From NCBI RefSeq assembly GCF_004785955.1, contig NZ_ML214300.1, positions 671,223 through 735,222 of the forward strand: a stretch of 64,000 nucleotides of DNA, written 5' to 3'. This document shows, in pieces, positions 27,872 to 35,273 of the stretch. The notes under the pieces are model-generated. The model searched no databases, was not told the DNA's origin, and saw only the letters and a list, made by a program, of their open reading frames with translations. Position numbers and translations under genes: made by a program. Within the stretch, counting starts at the first letter, position 1. Each line of letters opens with the position of its first letter. This DNA is from Halostella litorea (lineage in GTDB: Archaea > Halobacteriota > Halobacteria > Halobacteriales > Natronoarchaeaceae).

Positions 27872-27951
27872 GCTGGCGATCCGGCGTTCTTGGTGAAAAG
27901 TCGACTGGCCGCGGTCGGACCGGCCGCGGCCGGTGGCCGGTGACGCGACCC

Positions 27952-28506
27952 CTACGGGTCGTACCGGTCGGCCGCCGACTCGAAGCCAAGTTCGTCCTGC
28001 TCGCGGCTCCGCCGCTGTTCCGCGGCCGCGACCGCCTCGGGGTCCGGTGCGGCGTCGTCGGTGATCCGCGCCCACGAGTCGTGGACCTTCGCGTGACACC
28101 AGCGACAGAGGTACACCGTGATCTCGTGGGAGAGGTTCTCGCCGGTGCCCGCGTAGGAGAGGTGGTGTTCCTCCAGCAGCGGGCGCTCGTCGGAGTGGGC
28201 CATCCGCCGCTCGGCGAGGCCACAGCGGACGCACTCGCGGTCGCGGTTGCGCGAACGGAAGTGCGGGCAGTCGGCCCACTCCGGGTCGCCGTCCGCGTCG
28301 TCGGCAAACCCCGCCGAGTCGGTTCCGACGGCGACGACCGGACACGCGAAGTCGTCGGCGCGGCGCTCCCGGGCGAACTCCCGGTCCTGCTCCGGGTGCT
28401 CGAACGCGAACCGGCAGCGCCCGTCGTCGGTGAGGTGGTCGCAGACCCCCGCGTGCTCGTACGGGTCGTCGACGCCGACGGTCGTGCCCTGTGGCGTCTT
28501 CTCCAT
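27952..28506 (-). CDS. HNH-like zinc-binding protein
   Basis: 184 aa. The centre has CVRCGLAERRMAH, then LEEHHLSYAG, then VYLCRWCHAKVHDSW. This arrangement of CxxC, a His pair and CxxCHxxxH matches the beta-beta-alpha-metal core of HNH nucleases. The N-terminal half has two more Cys/His clusters (HAGVCDHLTDDGRCRFAFEH and ADCPHF). Catalytic activity is plausible but not shown. It diverges from the DUF192 gene; no restriction or mobile genes are nearby, so a stand-alone cellular role is more likely. Confidence 0.72.
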   Translation of the reverse strand: MEKTPQGTTVGVDDPYEHAGVCDHLTDDGRCRFAFEHPEQDREFARERRADDFACPVVAVGTDSAGFADDADGDPEWADCPHFRSRNRDRECVRCGLAERRMAHSDERPLLEEHHLSYAGTGENLSHEITVYLCRWCHAKVHDSWARITDDAAPDPEAVAAAEQRRSREQDELGFESAADRYDP

Positions 28507-28640
28507 GGGCGGGGATCGGCGTCGACGGGTTTCAATCGCTCGCCTCCGGCACCGCCCGGGTCCGTCCCCGAGTCGGCCCGCGCGGCCGGCGGCCGCACCG
28601 GAGGGCAAGCCATTTGCCGCCGCCGCGCCACCGCTCGGTC

Positions 28641-29015
28641 GTGCGACTGGTCCACGAACCCGCCGACGCCGAGGAAGCCCGGGACGCCGGCGACGGGGCG
28701 CGAACGCTCGCCAGCGACGTGGAGCGGGCCGACTCGTGGCTGGCCCGGGCGCGCGGCCTGATGTTCCGACGGGAGGTGCCCGAGGACTACGCGCTGTACT
28801 TCCCGTTCGGGGCGACGAAGCGCCGCGGCATCCACACCGCGTTCGTCCGGGTCCCCATCGACGTGGTGTGGCTGGCAAACGGGACGGTGACCCGCGTCGA
28901 GACGCTCGCCCCCTGGCGGAGCGTCGCGACCGCCGAGGCCGACGCCGTGGTCGAACTGGCGGCCGGGGGCGCGGCGGGCGTAAGCGCCGGTGACGCGGTC
29001 CGACTCGCGGACTGA
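28641..29015 (+). CDS. DUF192 family protein
   Basis: 124 aa from GTG 28641. The family block is SWLARARGLMFRREVPEDYA, then GIHTAFVRVPIDVVWLANG and ETLAPWRS. DUF192 proteins are small beta-barrel proteins often secreted or near the envelope; this one has no signal peptide. The open frame extends upstream but overlaps the divergent HNH-like gene, so the GTG is preferred. Confidence 0.83.
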   Translation: MRLVHEPADAEEARDAGDGARTLASDVERADSWLARARGLMFRREVPEDYALYFPFGATKRRGIHTAFVRVPIDVVWLANGTVTRVETLAPWRSVATAEADAVVELAAGGAAGVSAGDAVRLAD

Positions 29016-29049
29016 GCGGGCCGACAGCAATATCTGTCACAAAGGACGG

Positions 29050-29057
29050 TTTATACC
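29050..29057 (+). promoter_or_regulatory. TATA box of the citramalate/isopropylmalate synthase gene
   Basis: TTTATACC. Transcription should start near 29080, giving a very short leader before the ATG at 29089 and the GTG at 29096. Confidence 0.6.
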
Positions 29058-29095
29058 GGCGTGGCTCGTAACGACCAACTGGTTACTCATGACCG

Positions 29096-30643
29096 GTGGC
29101 CGATTTATTCGGGGTTCCTCCCGAATCAACTAATCTCACTGACGGTGCCGACGTACAGCTTCTCGACACGACGCTCCGGGACGGCGAACAGGCCCCGGGT
29201 ATCTCGCTGACTCCCGAGGAGAAAGCGGAGATAGCCGCGGCGCTGGACCGGGCGGACGTCTCGACCATCGAGGCCGGGAGCGCCTGCACGGGCGAGGGCG
29301 AGCGCCGGACGATCCGGCGCGTCACGGACCTCGACCTGGACGCCCGGATCACCAGCTTCGCGCGGGGCGTCCGCAACGACATCGACCTGGCGATAGACTG
29401 CGGCGTCGACGGCGTGAACCTCGTCGTCCCCGCCAGCGACCGCCACGTCGAGACGAAGATAGACACCACCCGCGACGAGGTGGTCCGGGACGCCGTGGAA
29501 CTCGTCGAGTACGCCACGGACCACGGCCTCTGGGTCGAGGTGATCGGGGAGGACGGCTCCCGGGCCGACCTGGACTTCCTCGAACGCCTCATGGCGGCGG
29601 TGCTCGACGCCGGCGCGGACCGCGTCTGCTTCGCGGACACGGTCGGCCACGCGGGGCCGGAGCGCTGCGTCGAGGCCGTCTCCCGGCTCGCCGAACTCGG
29701 GCCGGTCAGCGCCCACACTCACGACGACCTCGGCATGGGCGTGACGAACGCGCTCGCCAGCGTCGCCGCCGGAGCCGACCTCGTCCACGCGACGGTCAAC
29801 GGGCTCGGCGAGCGCGCCGGCAACGTCGCGCTGGAGGAGGTCGCCATCGCGCTCGACCACGCATACGGCGTGGAGACGGTCGACACCACCCAGCTGTACG
29901 AGCTGGGTCAGACGGTCGCCCGGACGACGGGCGTCCAGACCGCGCCGAACAAGGCCGTCACCGGCGACAACGCCTTCACCCACGAGAGCGGCATCCACAC
30001 GGACGGGACGCTCAAGGACGAGGCGATGTACGAGCCGTACCCGCCCGAGAAGGTGGGCCGCGAGCGCCGGATCGTGCTCGGCAAGCACACCGGCCGGGCC
30101 GGCGCGCGGGCCGCCCTGGCGGAGCACGGCCTCGACGTGAGCGACGAGGACCTCACGGAGGTCGTCGAGCGCGTCAAGACCATCGCCGACCGCGGCAAGC
30201 GCGTCACCGACGCGGACCTGCTCGCCATCGCCGAGGAGGTGACCGGCCGCGACCGCGAGCGCCGGGTCGAACTGAAGGACCTCACCGCGGCCAGCGGCGG
30301 CGGCACGCCGACCGCGAGCGTCCGCCTCGAAGTCGACGGCGAGGAGCGCGTCGCCAGCGGCACCGGTTCCGGGCCGGTCGACGCCGCCGTCACCGCGATG
30401 CGCGAGGCGCTTGGCGCGGCGGCCGACGCCACGCTGGAGTCGTACCACGTCGACGCGATCACCGGCGGCACGGACGCCGTCGTCACCGTCGAGGTGGAGA
30501 TGACCCGCGGCGACCACAGCGTCGCGGTCGCCGCCAGCGACGCCGACATCACGAGCGCCAGCGTCCAGGCGATGGTCGACGCGGTCGACCGCCTGCTGAC
30601 GCTGCCCGGCGCGGACGAGCGGCCGGCGCTGGCCGACGACTGA
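29096..30643 (+). CDS. (R)-citramalate synthase / 2-isopropylmalate synthase family protein
   Basis: 515 aa. The DRE-TIM catalytic domain begins VQLLDTTLRDGEQAPGISL and includes VSAHTHDDLGMGVTNALASV and NGLGERAGN. After ESGIHTDGTLKD comes a linker and a LeuA-type C-terminal allosteric domain (about residues 390-500). The reaction condenses acetyl-CoA with pyruvate or 2-oxoisovalerate in isoleucine or leucine synthesis; the AGSACTGEGER region makes me lean to the citramalate-type branch, but this is not decisive. The GTG start sits inside a short overlapping ORF described in the findings. Confidence 0.88.
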   Translation: MADLFGVPPESTNLTDGADVQLLDTTLRDGEQAPGISLTPEEKAEIAAALDRADVSTIEAGSACTGEGERRTIRRVTDLDLDARITSFARGVRNDIDLAIDCGVDGVNLVVPASDRHVETKIDTTRDEVVRDAVELVEYATDHGLWVEVIGEDGSRADLDFLERLMAAVLDAGADRVCFADTVGHAGPERCVEAVSRLAELGPVSAHTHDDLGMGVTNALASVAAGADLVHATVNGLGERAGNVALEEVAIALDHAYGVETVDTTQLYELGQTVARTTGVQTAPNKAVTGDNAFTHESGIHTDGTLKDEAMYEPYPPEKVGRERRIVLGKHTGRAGARAALAEHGLDVSDEDLTEVVERVKTIADRGKRVTDADLLAIAEEVTGRDRERRVELKDLTAASGGGTPTASVRLEVDGEERVASGTGSGPVDAAVTAMREALGAAADATLESYHVDAITGGTDAVVTVEVEMTRGDHSVAVAASDADITSASVQAMVDAVDRLLTLPGADERPALADD

Positions 30644-30667
30644 CGCCGACCGCGGCGGGCCGCGCCG

Positions 30668-30877
30668 TTAGCTGACCCGTTTTCTCACGGCGCGGACGCC
30701 CCTGCGACCGATCTGTGCCGCGCCGACCACGGCGAAGACGGCCGTCCCGACGACGACGCCCGCGAAGACGCCGGGCAGCGCCGGGAGCGGCGTGAACTGG
30801 GCGGCGACGTGGAGGACGACGGCGACGAGCCACAGGGCGTACATGGCGACGGCGAACCGGCGGAGGCGGACGCGCAT
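30668..30877 (-). CDS. Small membrane protein (69 aa)
   Basis: Start MRVRLRRFAVAMYALWLVAV, then a second hydrophobic helix (VFAGVVVGTAVFAVVGAA) and a basic C-terminus. The two helices and positively charged ends predict a hairpin in the membrane. No family recognised. It converges on the citramalate synthase gene and diverges from dnaJ. Confidence 0.65.
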   Translation of the reverse strand: MRVRLRRFAVAMYALWLVAVVLHVAAQFTPLPALPGVFAGVVVGTAVFAVVGAAQIGRRGVRAVRKRVS

Positions 30878-31012
30878 GCCGGGACGGTCGGCGCGGGGGC
30901 GAATAGGCGTGGCGGCTCGCAGCGGGTCACGGAGCGGTCGCCACCCCGGCACAGCCCCGCGCCCCCGAGCCAAGCTTTTCAAGTAGTTCAACCCAGTACT
31001 GTGGCACAACTG

Positions 31013-32176
31013 ATGAGCGAGGATTTCTACGACGTTCTCGGCGTGAGTTCGGACGCGTCCGAGGAGGAGATACAGCGGGCCTACCGGGAGATGGCGAGCG
31101 AGTACCATCCGGACGTCAGCGACGACCCGGACGCCGAGGAGAAGTTCAAGAAAGCGAAGAAAGCCAAGGAGGTGCTGACCGACGAGGAGAAGCGCCGGGC
31201 CTACGACCGCATGGGCCACGAGCGGTTCGAACAGGCCGAGAAGCGCGGCGGGTTCGACGGCGGCCGCGGCGGCGCCGGCGGGGCCGGCGGCGACCCGTTC
31301 GGCGGCGGCGGGCCGTTCGGCGGCGGGGGCGGCGGGATGGGCGACATCTTCGAGCAGTTCTTCGGCGGCGGGGCCAGCGGCGGTCGCAACCGCGCCCGCC
31401 AGGGGTCGGACCTGCGGACGCGAGTCCGGATCGACTTAGAGGAGGCGTACGAGGGCTCGGAGAAGAGCGTCACCGTGCGCCGGCCCGAGCGCTGCGAGGC
31501 GTGCGACGGCGCGGGCCACCCGCCGGACACCGACGCCCGGACCTGCCCCGAGTGCAACGGCCGCGGGCAGACGCGACAGGTCCAGCAGACGCCGCTGGGC
31601 CGGGTCCAGCAGACGGGCACCTGTCGCCGCTGCGAGGGCGAGGGCGAACTGTACGAGGAGACCTGTAGCGACTGCGGCGGCCAGGGACAGGTGCGCCGGG
31701 AGGCGACGCTCTCGGTGGATATCCCGGCCGGGATCCAGGACGGCCAGACCCTCCGGATGGAGGGCGAGGGCGCGCCGGGCGAGAACGGCGGCCCCAACGG
31801 CGACCTGCTCATCGAGGTGTCGGTCGCGGACCACCCCGAGTTCGAGCGCGACGGCGACGACCTTCACCACCGCCACGCCATCAGCTTCCCGCAGGCGACG
31901 TTCGGCGACACCATCGAGGTGCCGACGATGGACGGCCCGGTCGAACTCGACGTGCCCGCCGGCACCCAGAGCGGCGAGACGTTCCGCCTGCAGGGCAAGG
32001 GGATGCCCCGCCTCCGCCGGCGCGGGCACGGCGACCTCCACGTCACGGTGCAGGTCGTCACCCCCGAGAGCCTGAACGAGGAACAGCGCGAGGCCCTGGA
32101 GGCGTTCGCCGAGGCCGGCGGCGAGGAGATAGAGGTCGACAAGGGCTTCTTCGAGAAGATAAAGAGTTCGCTGTGA
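31013..32176 (+). CDS. dnaJ: Chaperone DnaJ (Hsp40)
   Basis: 387 aa from ATG 31013. The J domain has the HPD motif in EMASEYHPDVSDD, then a long Gly/Phe-rich region (residues about 80-130) and four zinc-finger repeats: CEACDGAG, CPECNGRG, CRRCEGEG and CSDCGGQG. The C-terminal substrate domain follows. DnaJ delivers clients to DnaK and stimulates its ATPase. The gene is 20 kb from dnaK and has its own TATA-like TTTTCAAGTA at 30976-30985. An in-frame GTG at 31001 is an alternative start. Confidence 0.97.
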   Translation: MSEDFYDVLGVSSDASEEEIQRAYREMASEYHPDVSDDPDAEEKFKKAKKAKEVLTDEEKRRAYDRMGHERFEQAEKRGGFDGGRGGAGGAGGDPFGGGGPFGGGGGGMGDIFEQFFGGGASGGRNRARQGSDLRTRVRIDLEEAYEGSEKSVTVRRPERCEACDGAGHPPDTDARTCPECNGRGQTRQVQQTPLGRVQQTGTCRRCEGEGELYEETCSDCGGQGQVRREATLSVDIPAGIQDGQTLRMEGEGAPGENGGPNGDLLIEVSVADHPEFERDGDDLHHRHAISFPQATFGDTIEVPTMDGPVELDVPAGTQSGETFRLQGKGMPRLRRRGHGDLHVTVQVVTPESLNEEQREALEAFAEAGGEEIEVDKGFFEKIKSSL

Positions 32177-32228
32177 CCGGCGACGGCGTCCCGGCGGGCT
32201 TTTTCCGGCGGGGGCCGAAGCGTCGGGC

Positions 32229-32942
32229 ATGGAGACGGTAGACGACCTCCTCGCTCGCGACCGGCGGAGCGAGGCGACGGCGCTCTCGGTCGCCGACGGG
32301 GCGACGTACGACTACCACCGCTTCCTGACGACGGCCTGGAAGACGGGGAACTTCCTGCGGCACCAGGGCGTCCGCGAGGGCGTGACCGTCGCCGCCGCCG
32401 ACGACCGCGCCTCCCAGCCGCTGTTTACCTTTCTCGGGACGGCGATGCTCGGCGGCGCGACGCGCTTCGTCGACCCGGCCGAGTCGCCCGGCGACGTGCA
32501 GGCGGTCGTCTACCCGGCGGCCGCCGCCGACGCCGCGACGGTCCCGGCCCGGACGAACCGCGTCGGCTACGGCGACGAGCCGACCGACCCCGCGGTCGCC
32601 CACTTCGGGCGGGACGTCTGGAGCGAGAACCCCTCGTTCCCGCCGGTCGAGCGCGACCCCGAGTCGGCCGTGCTGGCGGCCGACGGGGCGACCTACTCCC
32701 ACCGCGACCTGCTGACGGCGGCCGAGCGCGTCGTCGAGTCGGCGGGGCTGACCGACGAGGACGCCGTCGCGGTCCGCGCGCCGCTCGCTCGTCCGGGCAC
32801 CGTCGTCGCGGGCGTCGTCGCGCCGCTGCTCGCGGGCGCTGCGGTGTCGCTGCCCGGCGAGGCGGCCGCCGGGACCGTCGCCGTGGCGGCCGGGGACGCG
32901 CCGGAGGGGCGGACGGTCGACCCCGCGGACGCCGCGCCGTAA
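32229..32942 (+). CDS. Acyl-CoA synthetase N-terminal-like protein with two tandem repeats, no catalytic motifs
   Basis: 237 aa. Residues about 16-82 and 145-210 repeat the same pattern: VADGATYDYHRFLTTAWKTG and LAADGATYSHRDLLTAAERV, each followed by a V-A-V strand, an Arg, and an LxGA...P ending. This is the N-terminal unit of AMP-forming acyl-CoA synthetases. The adenylate motif (SSGTTGRPKG) and the C-terminal lysine motif are both absent, so it cannot catalyse the synthetase reaction. It lies downstream of dnaJ and upstream of the GNAT array. A CoA- or nucleotide-sensing or binding role is only a guess. Confidence 0.7.
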   Translation: METVDDLLARDRRSEATALSVADGATYDYHRFLTTAWKTGNFLRHQGVREGVTVAAADDRASQPLFTFLGTAMLGGATRFVDPAESPGDVQAVVYPAAAADAATVPARTNRVGYGDEPTDPAVAHFGRDVWSENPSFPPVERDPESAVLAADGATYSHRDLLTAAERVVESAGLTDEDAVAVRAPLARPGTVVAGVVAPLLAGAAVSLPGEAAAGTVAVAAGDAPEGRTVDPADAAP

Positions 32943-33002
32943 CGTGGGAATGGGTAACAGTCCCGCGGAAGGAATTTAGGCCCCCTTTTCGATCCCCGTG
33001 AT

Positions 33003-33542
33003 ATGCCCGGAGCAGCCTTCCGCCGCGGCGACCGTGTCACCCTCCGCACGGTCGAGCGAGAGGACGCCGAGTTCGTCCAGCGCGGCCACAACCACCCGGA
33101 AGTCGGCGTATCGCTGGGGCTCGACCGCCCCGAGAACGAGAGCGAGGCCGAGGCCAACATCGAGAGCGGCGAGGACGACCCGCTGAACGTGAGCCTGCTC
33201 GCCTGCCTCGACGACGGCGACGGGCCGACCCCCATCGGCAAGGTGACGCTGATGAACCTCCACCACACCCGGCCCGAGATATCGTACTGGCTCCTCCCCG
33301 AGTACCACGGCGAGGGGTACGGCACGGAGGCCGTCGGCGTCCTCGTCGACTACGCGTTCGAGTCCCAAGAGATCCGCGGCCTGCAGGCGCAGGCGTTCGC
33401 GCCGAACGAGGGGTCGGTCGGCGTGCTGGAGAACCTCGGGTTCACCCACGAGGGGACGCTGCGCGACGCCCGGTTCCGCGACGGCGAGTACGTCGACGTC
33501 GTGTGGTACGGACTGCTCCGCGAGGAGTGGGAGGACCGCTGA
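33003..33542 (+). CDS. GNAT N-acetyltransferase, copy 1 of tandem array
   Basis: 179 aa, RimJ/RimL-like. Start MPGAAFRRGDRVTLRTVERE; acetyl-CoA loop around YWLLPEYHGEGYGTEAVGVL; C-terminal FTHEGTLRDARFRDGEYVD. Transfers acetyl from acetyl-CoA to an amine, target unknown (proteins or small molecules). A TATA-like AATTTAGG about 27 nt upstream makes this the promoter-proximal gene of the array. Its TGA overlaps the ATG of copy 2 (TGATG). Confidence 0.9.
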   Translation: MPGAAFRRGDRVTLRTVEREDAEFVQRGHNHPEVGVSLGLDRPENESEAEANIESGEDDPLNVSLLACLDDGDGPTPIGKVTLMNLHHTRPEISYWLLPEYHGEGYGTEAVGVLVDYAFESQEIRGLQAQAFAPNEGSVGVLENLGFTHEGTLRDARFRDGEYVDVVWYGLLREEWEDR

Positions 33543-34108
33543 TGCCGGGACCCATCGTCGAGACCGGCGACGACGTCGTCCTCCGCACGGTCGAGCGCGA
33601 GGACGACGCGTTCGTCCAGCGCCTCTACGCGGACCGGTGGGCGCGGGTCGGCTTCCACGAGCACGGCCACAAGAACGGCGCCGAGGTCGAGGAGATACTC
33701 GAGGAGGAGTTCGAGGAGCGCGACGCGGCGGCGTACCTCGCCTGCGTCGACGAACCGGACGCGCCCTGGGACCACCCCGACGAGGACGAGACGACGCCCG
33801 TCGGACTGGTCGTCGCGACCCACGTCGACCGGGACCGCCCGGGCTTCGTCCACTGGGTCGCCCCGGAGTTCCGCGGCGAGGGGTACGGCGTCGAGGCGCT
33901 CGAACTCGCGGTCGACACGGTGTTCCGGACGTACGACGCCAACACCGTCGGGACGGAGGTCGTCGCCGGCAACGAGCGGGCGCGCGACCGCGTCGAGGAG
34001 ATCGGCTTCGTCGAGGAGGGCCGCAACCGCGAGGTGCTGTTCGTCGACGGCGAGTACCGCGACGTGTCCCAGTACGGACTGCTTCACGAGGAGTGGGAGG
34101 ACCGCTGA
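33542..34108 (+). CDS. GNAT N-acetyltransferase, copy 2 of tandem array
   Basis: 188 aa. Begins MPGPIVETGDDVVLRTVERE, the same head as copy 3; the acetyl-CoA loop is VAPEFRGEGYGVEALELAVD. More divergent than copies 3 and 4 in the C-terminal third (NERARDRVEEIGFVEEGRNR). Starts and stops overlap both neighbours by one base, so the array is one translationally coupled unit. Confidence 0.9.
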   Translation: MPGPIVETGDDVVLRTVEREDDAFVQRLYADRWARVGFHEHGHKNGAEVEEILEEEFEERDAAAYLACVDEPDAPWDHPDEDETTPVGLVVATHVDRDRPGFVHWVAPEFRGEGYGVEALELAVDTVFRTYDANTVGTEVVAGNERARDRVEEIGFVEEGRNREVLFVDGEYRDVSQYGLLHEEWEDR

Positions 34109-34683
34109 TGCCGGGACCCATCGTCAGGGAGGGCGACCGCCTCGTCCTGCGGACCGTCGAGCGCGACGACGCCGCGTTCGTCCAGCGCGGGAGCACGGAC
34201 CCGCGGATCCGGTTCCCGTTCGGGGCGATGTACCCCGGCAGCCGCGCCGAGCAGGAGGCGGGGATGGAGGGGTGGCTGGAGACCGACGGCGTCGCCGCGT
34301 ACCTCGCCTGCGTCGACGACCCGGACGCGCCGGCCGGGCGGCCGGACGACGAGGCGGCCGACGCGACGACGCCGGTCGGGATGGTCAGCGCGCGCGGCCT
34401 CGACGGCGACCGCCCGTGGCTGGCGTACTGGCTGCTCCCCGAACACCAGGGCGAGGGGTACGGCACCGAGATGGTGCGCCTCGCGGTCGACGACGTCTTC
34501 GCCTCGCACCCGGTCCATGGGATCAGCGCGGGCGTGTACGACTACAACGAGGCCTCCCGCGGGCTGCTCGAATCGCTCGGGTTCCGACAGGAGTCACGGC
34601 GGCGGCAGTCCCGCTACGTCGACGGCGCGTACCGCGACGAACTCCAGTACGGCCTGCTGCGCCGGGAGTGGGAGGGCGACTGA
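34108..34683 (+). CDS. GNAT N-acetyltransferase, copy 3 of tandem array
   Basis: 191 aa. Head MPGPIVREGDRLVLRTVERD; acetyl-CoA loop WLLPEHQGEGYGTEMVRLAV; C-terminal block YDYNEASRGLLESLGFRQES. That C-terminal block is almost base-for-base the same as in the broken copy 4, which marks a recent duplication or gene conversion. Intact and probably functional; substrate unknown. Confidence 0.9.
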   Translation: MPGPIVREGDRLVLRTVERDDAAFVQRGSTDPRIRFPFGAMYPGSRAEQEAGMEGWLETDGVAAYLACVDDPDAPAGRPDDEAADATTPVGMVSARGLDGDRPWLAYWLLPEHQGEGYGTEMVRLAVDDVFASHPVHGISAGVYDYNEASRGLLESLGFRQESRRRQSRYVDGAYRDELQYGLLRREWEGD

Positions 34684-35246
34684 TGCCCGGCCCGGTCGTC
34701 GCGTCCGGGGAGCGCGTCGCCCTCCGGACCGTCGAGCGCGACGACGCCGCGTTCCTCCAGACGGCCGCGACCCACCCCCGCGTCCGGTTCTCGCTCGGCA
34801 TGGCCGCCCACTAGTCGGAGGCCGAGAGCCGAGAGCGGGTCGAGGAAGACACGGAGACCGACGGGACGCTCGGCTTCCTCGTCTGTCTGGACGACCCGGA
34901 CGCCCCGGCCGGTTGCCCCGACGAGGGCGAGACGACGCCCGTCGGCGCGGTCCACGTCCGCGGCCTCGACGGCGAACGGGCGTGGCTCGGCTACTGGCTC
35001 GCCCCCGACTACCACGGCGAGGGCTACGCCGGCGAGGCGGTCGAACTGGTCGTCGACGAGGTGTTCGACTCGCACCCGGTCCACGGGGTCAGCGCCGGCG
35101 CGTACGACTACAACGAGGCCTCCCGCGGGCTGCTCGAATCGCTCGGGTTCCGGCAGGAGGCCCGCCTGCGGAACGCGTGGTACGTCGACGGCGAGTACCG
35201 CGACGGGATCCAGTACGGGCTGTTGCGCCGCGAGTGGGAGTCGTAG
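34683..35246 (+). pseudogene. GNAT N-acetyltransferase copy 4, interrupted by in-frame TAG
   Basis: Reading from ATG 34683 gives MPGPVVASGERVALRTVERD and normal GNAT sequence for 43 codons, then TAG at 34812-34814. The same frame continues for 143 more codons (GFLVCLDDPDAPAGCPDE, YWLAPDYHGEGYAGEAVELV, SRGLLESLGFRQEARLR) to TAG 35246. Everything after the stop aligns with copy 3, so a single base change is the only visible damage. It may be a recent pseudogene, a sequencing error or, less likely, a readthrough site; a shortened protein from an internal start would lack the first strand. Confidence 0.85.
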
Positions 35247-35273
35247 GGCGGCCCCGACGCGCCGGCGACCGCG

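Noticed and set aside
34812-34814. Amber codon as a pyrrolysine site
   Set aside because: No pyl genes are seen and haloarchaea are not known to use pyrrolysine; a nonsense mutation or sequence error is simpler.
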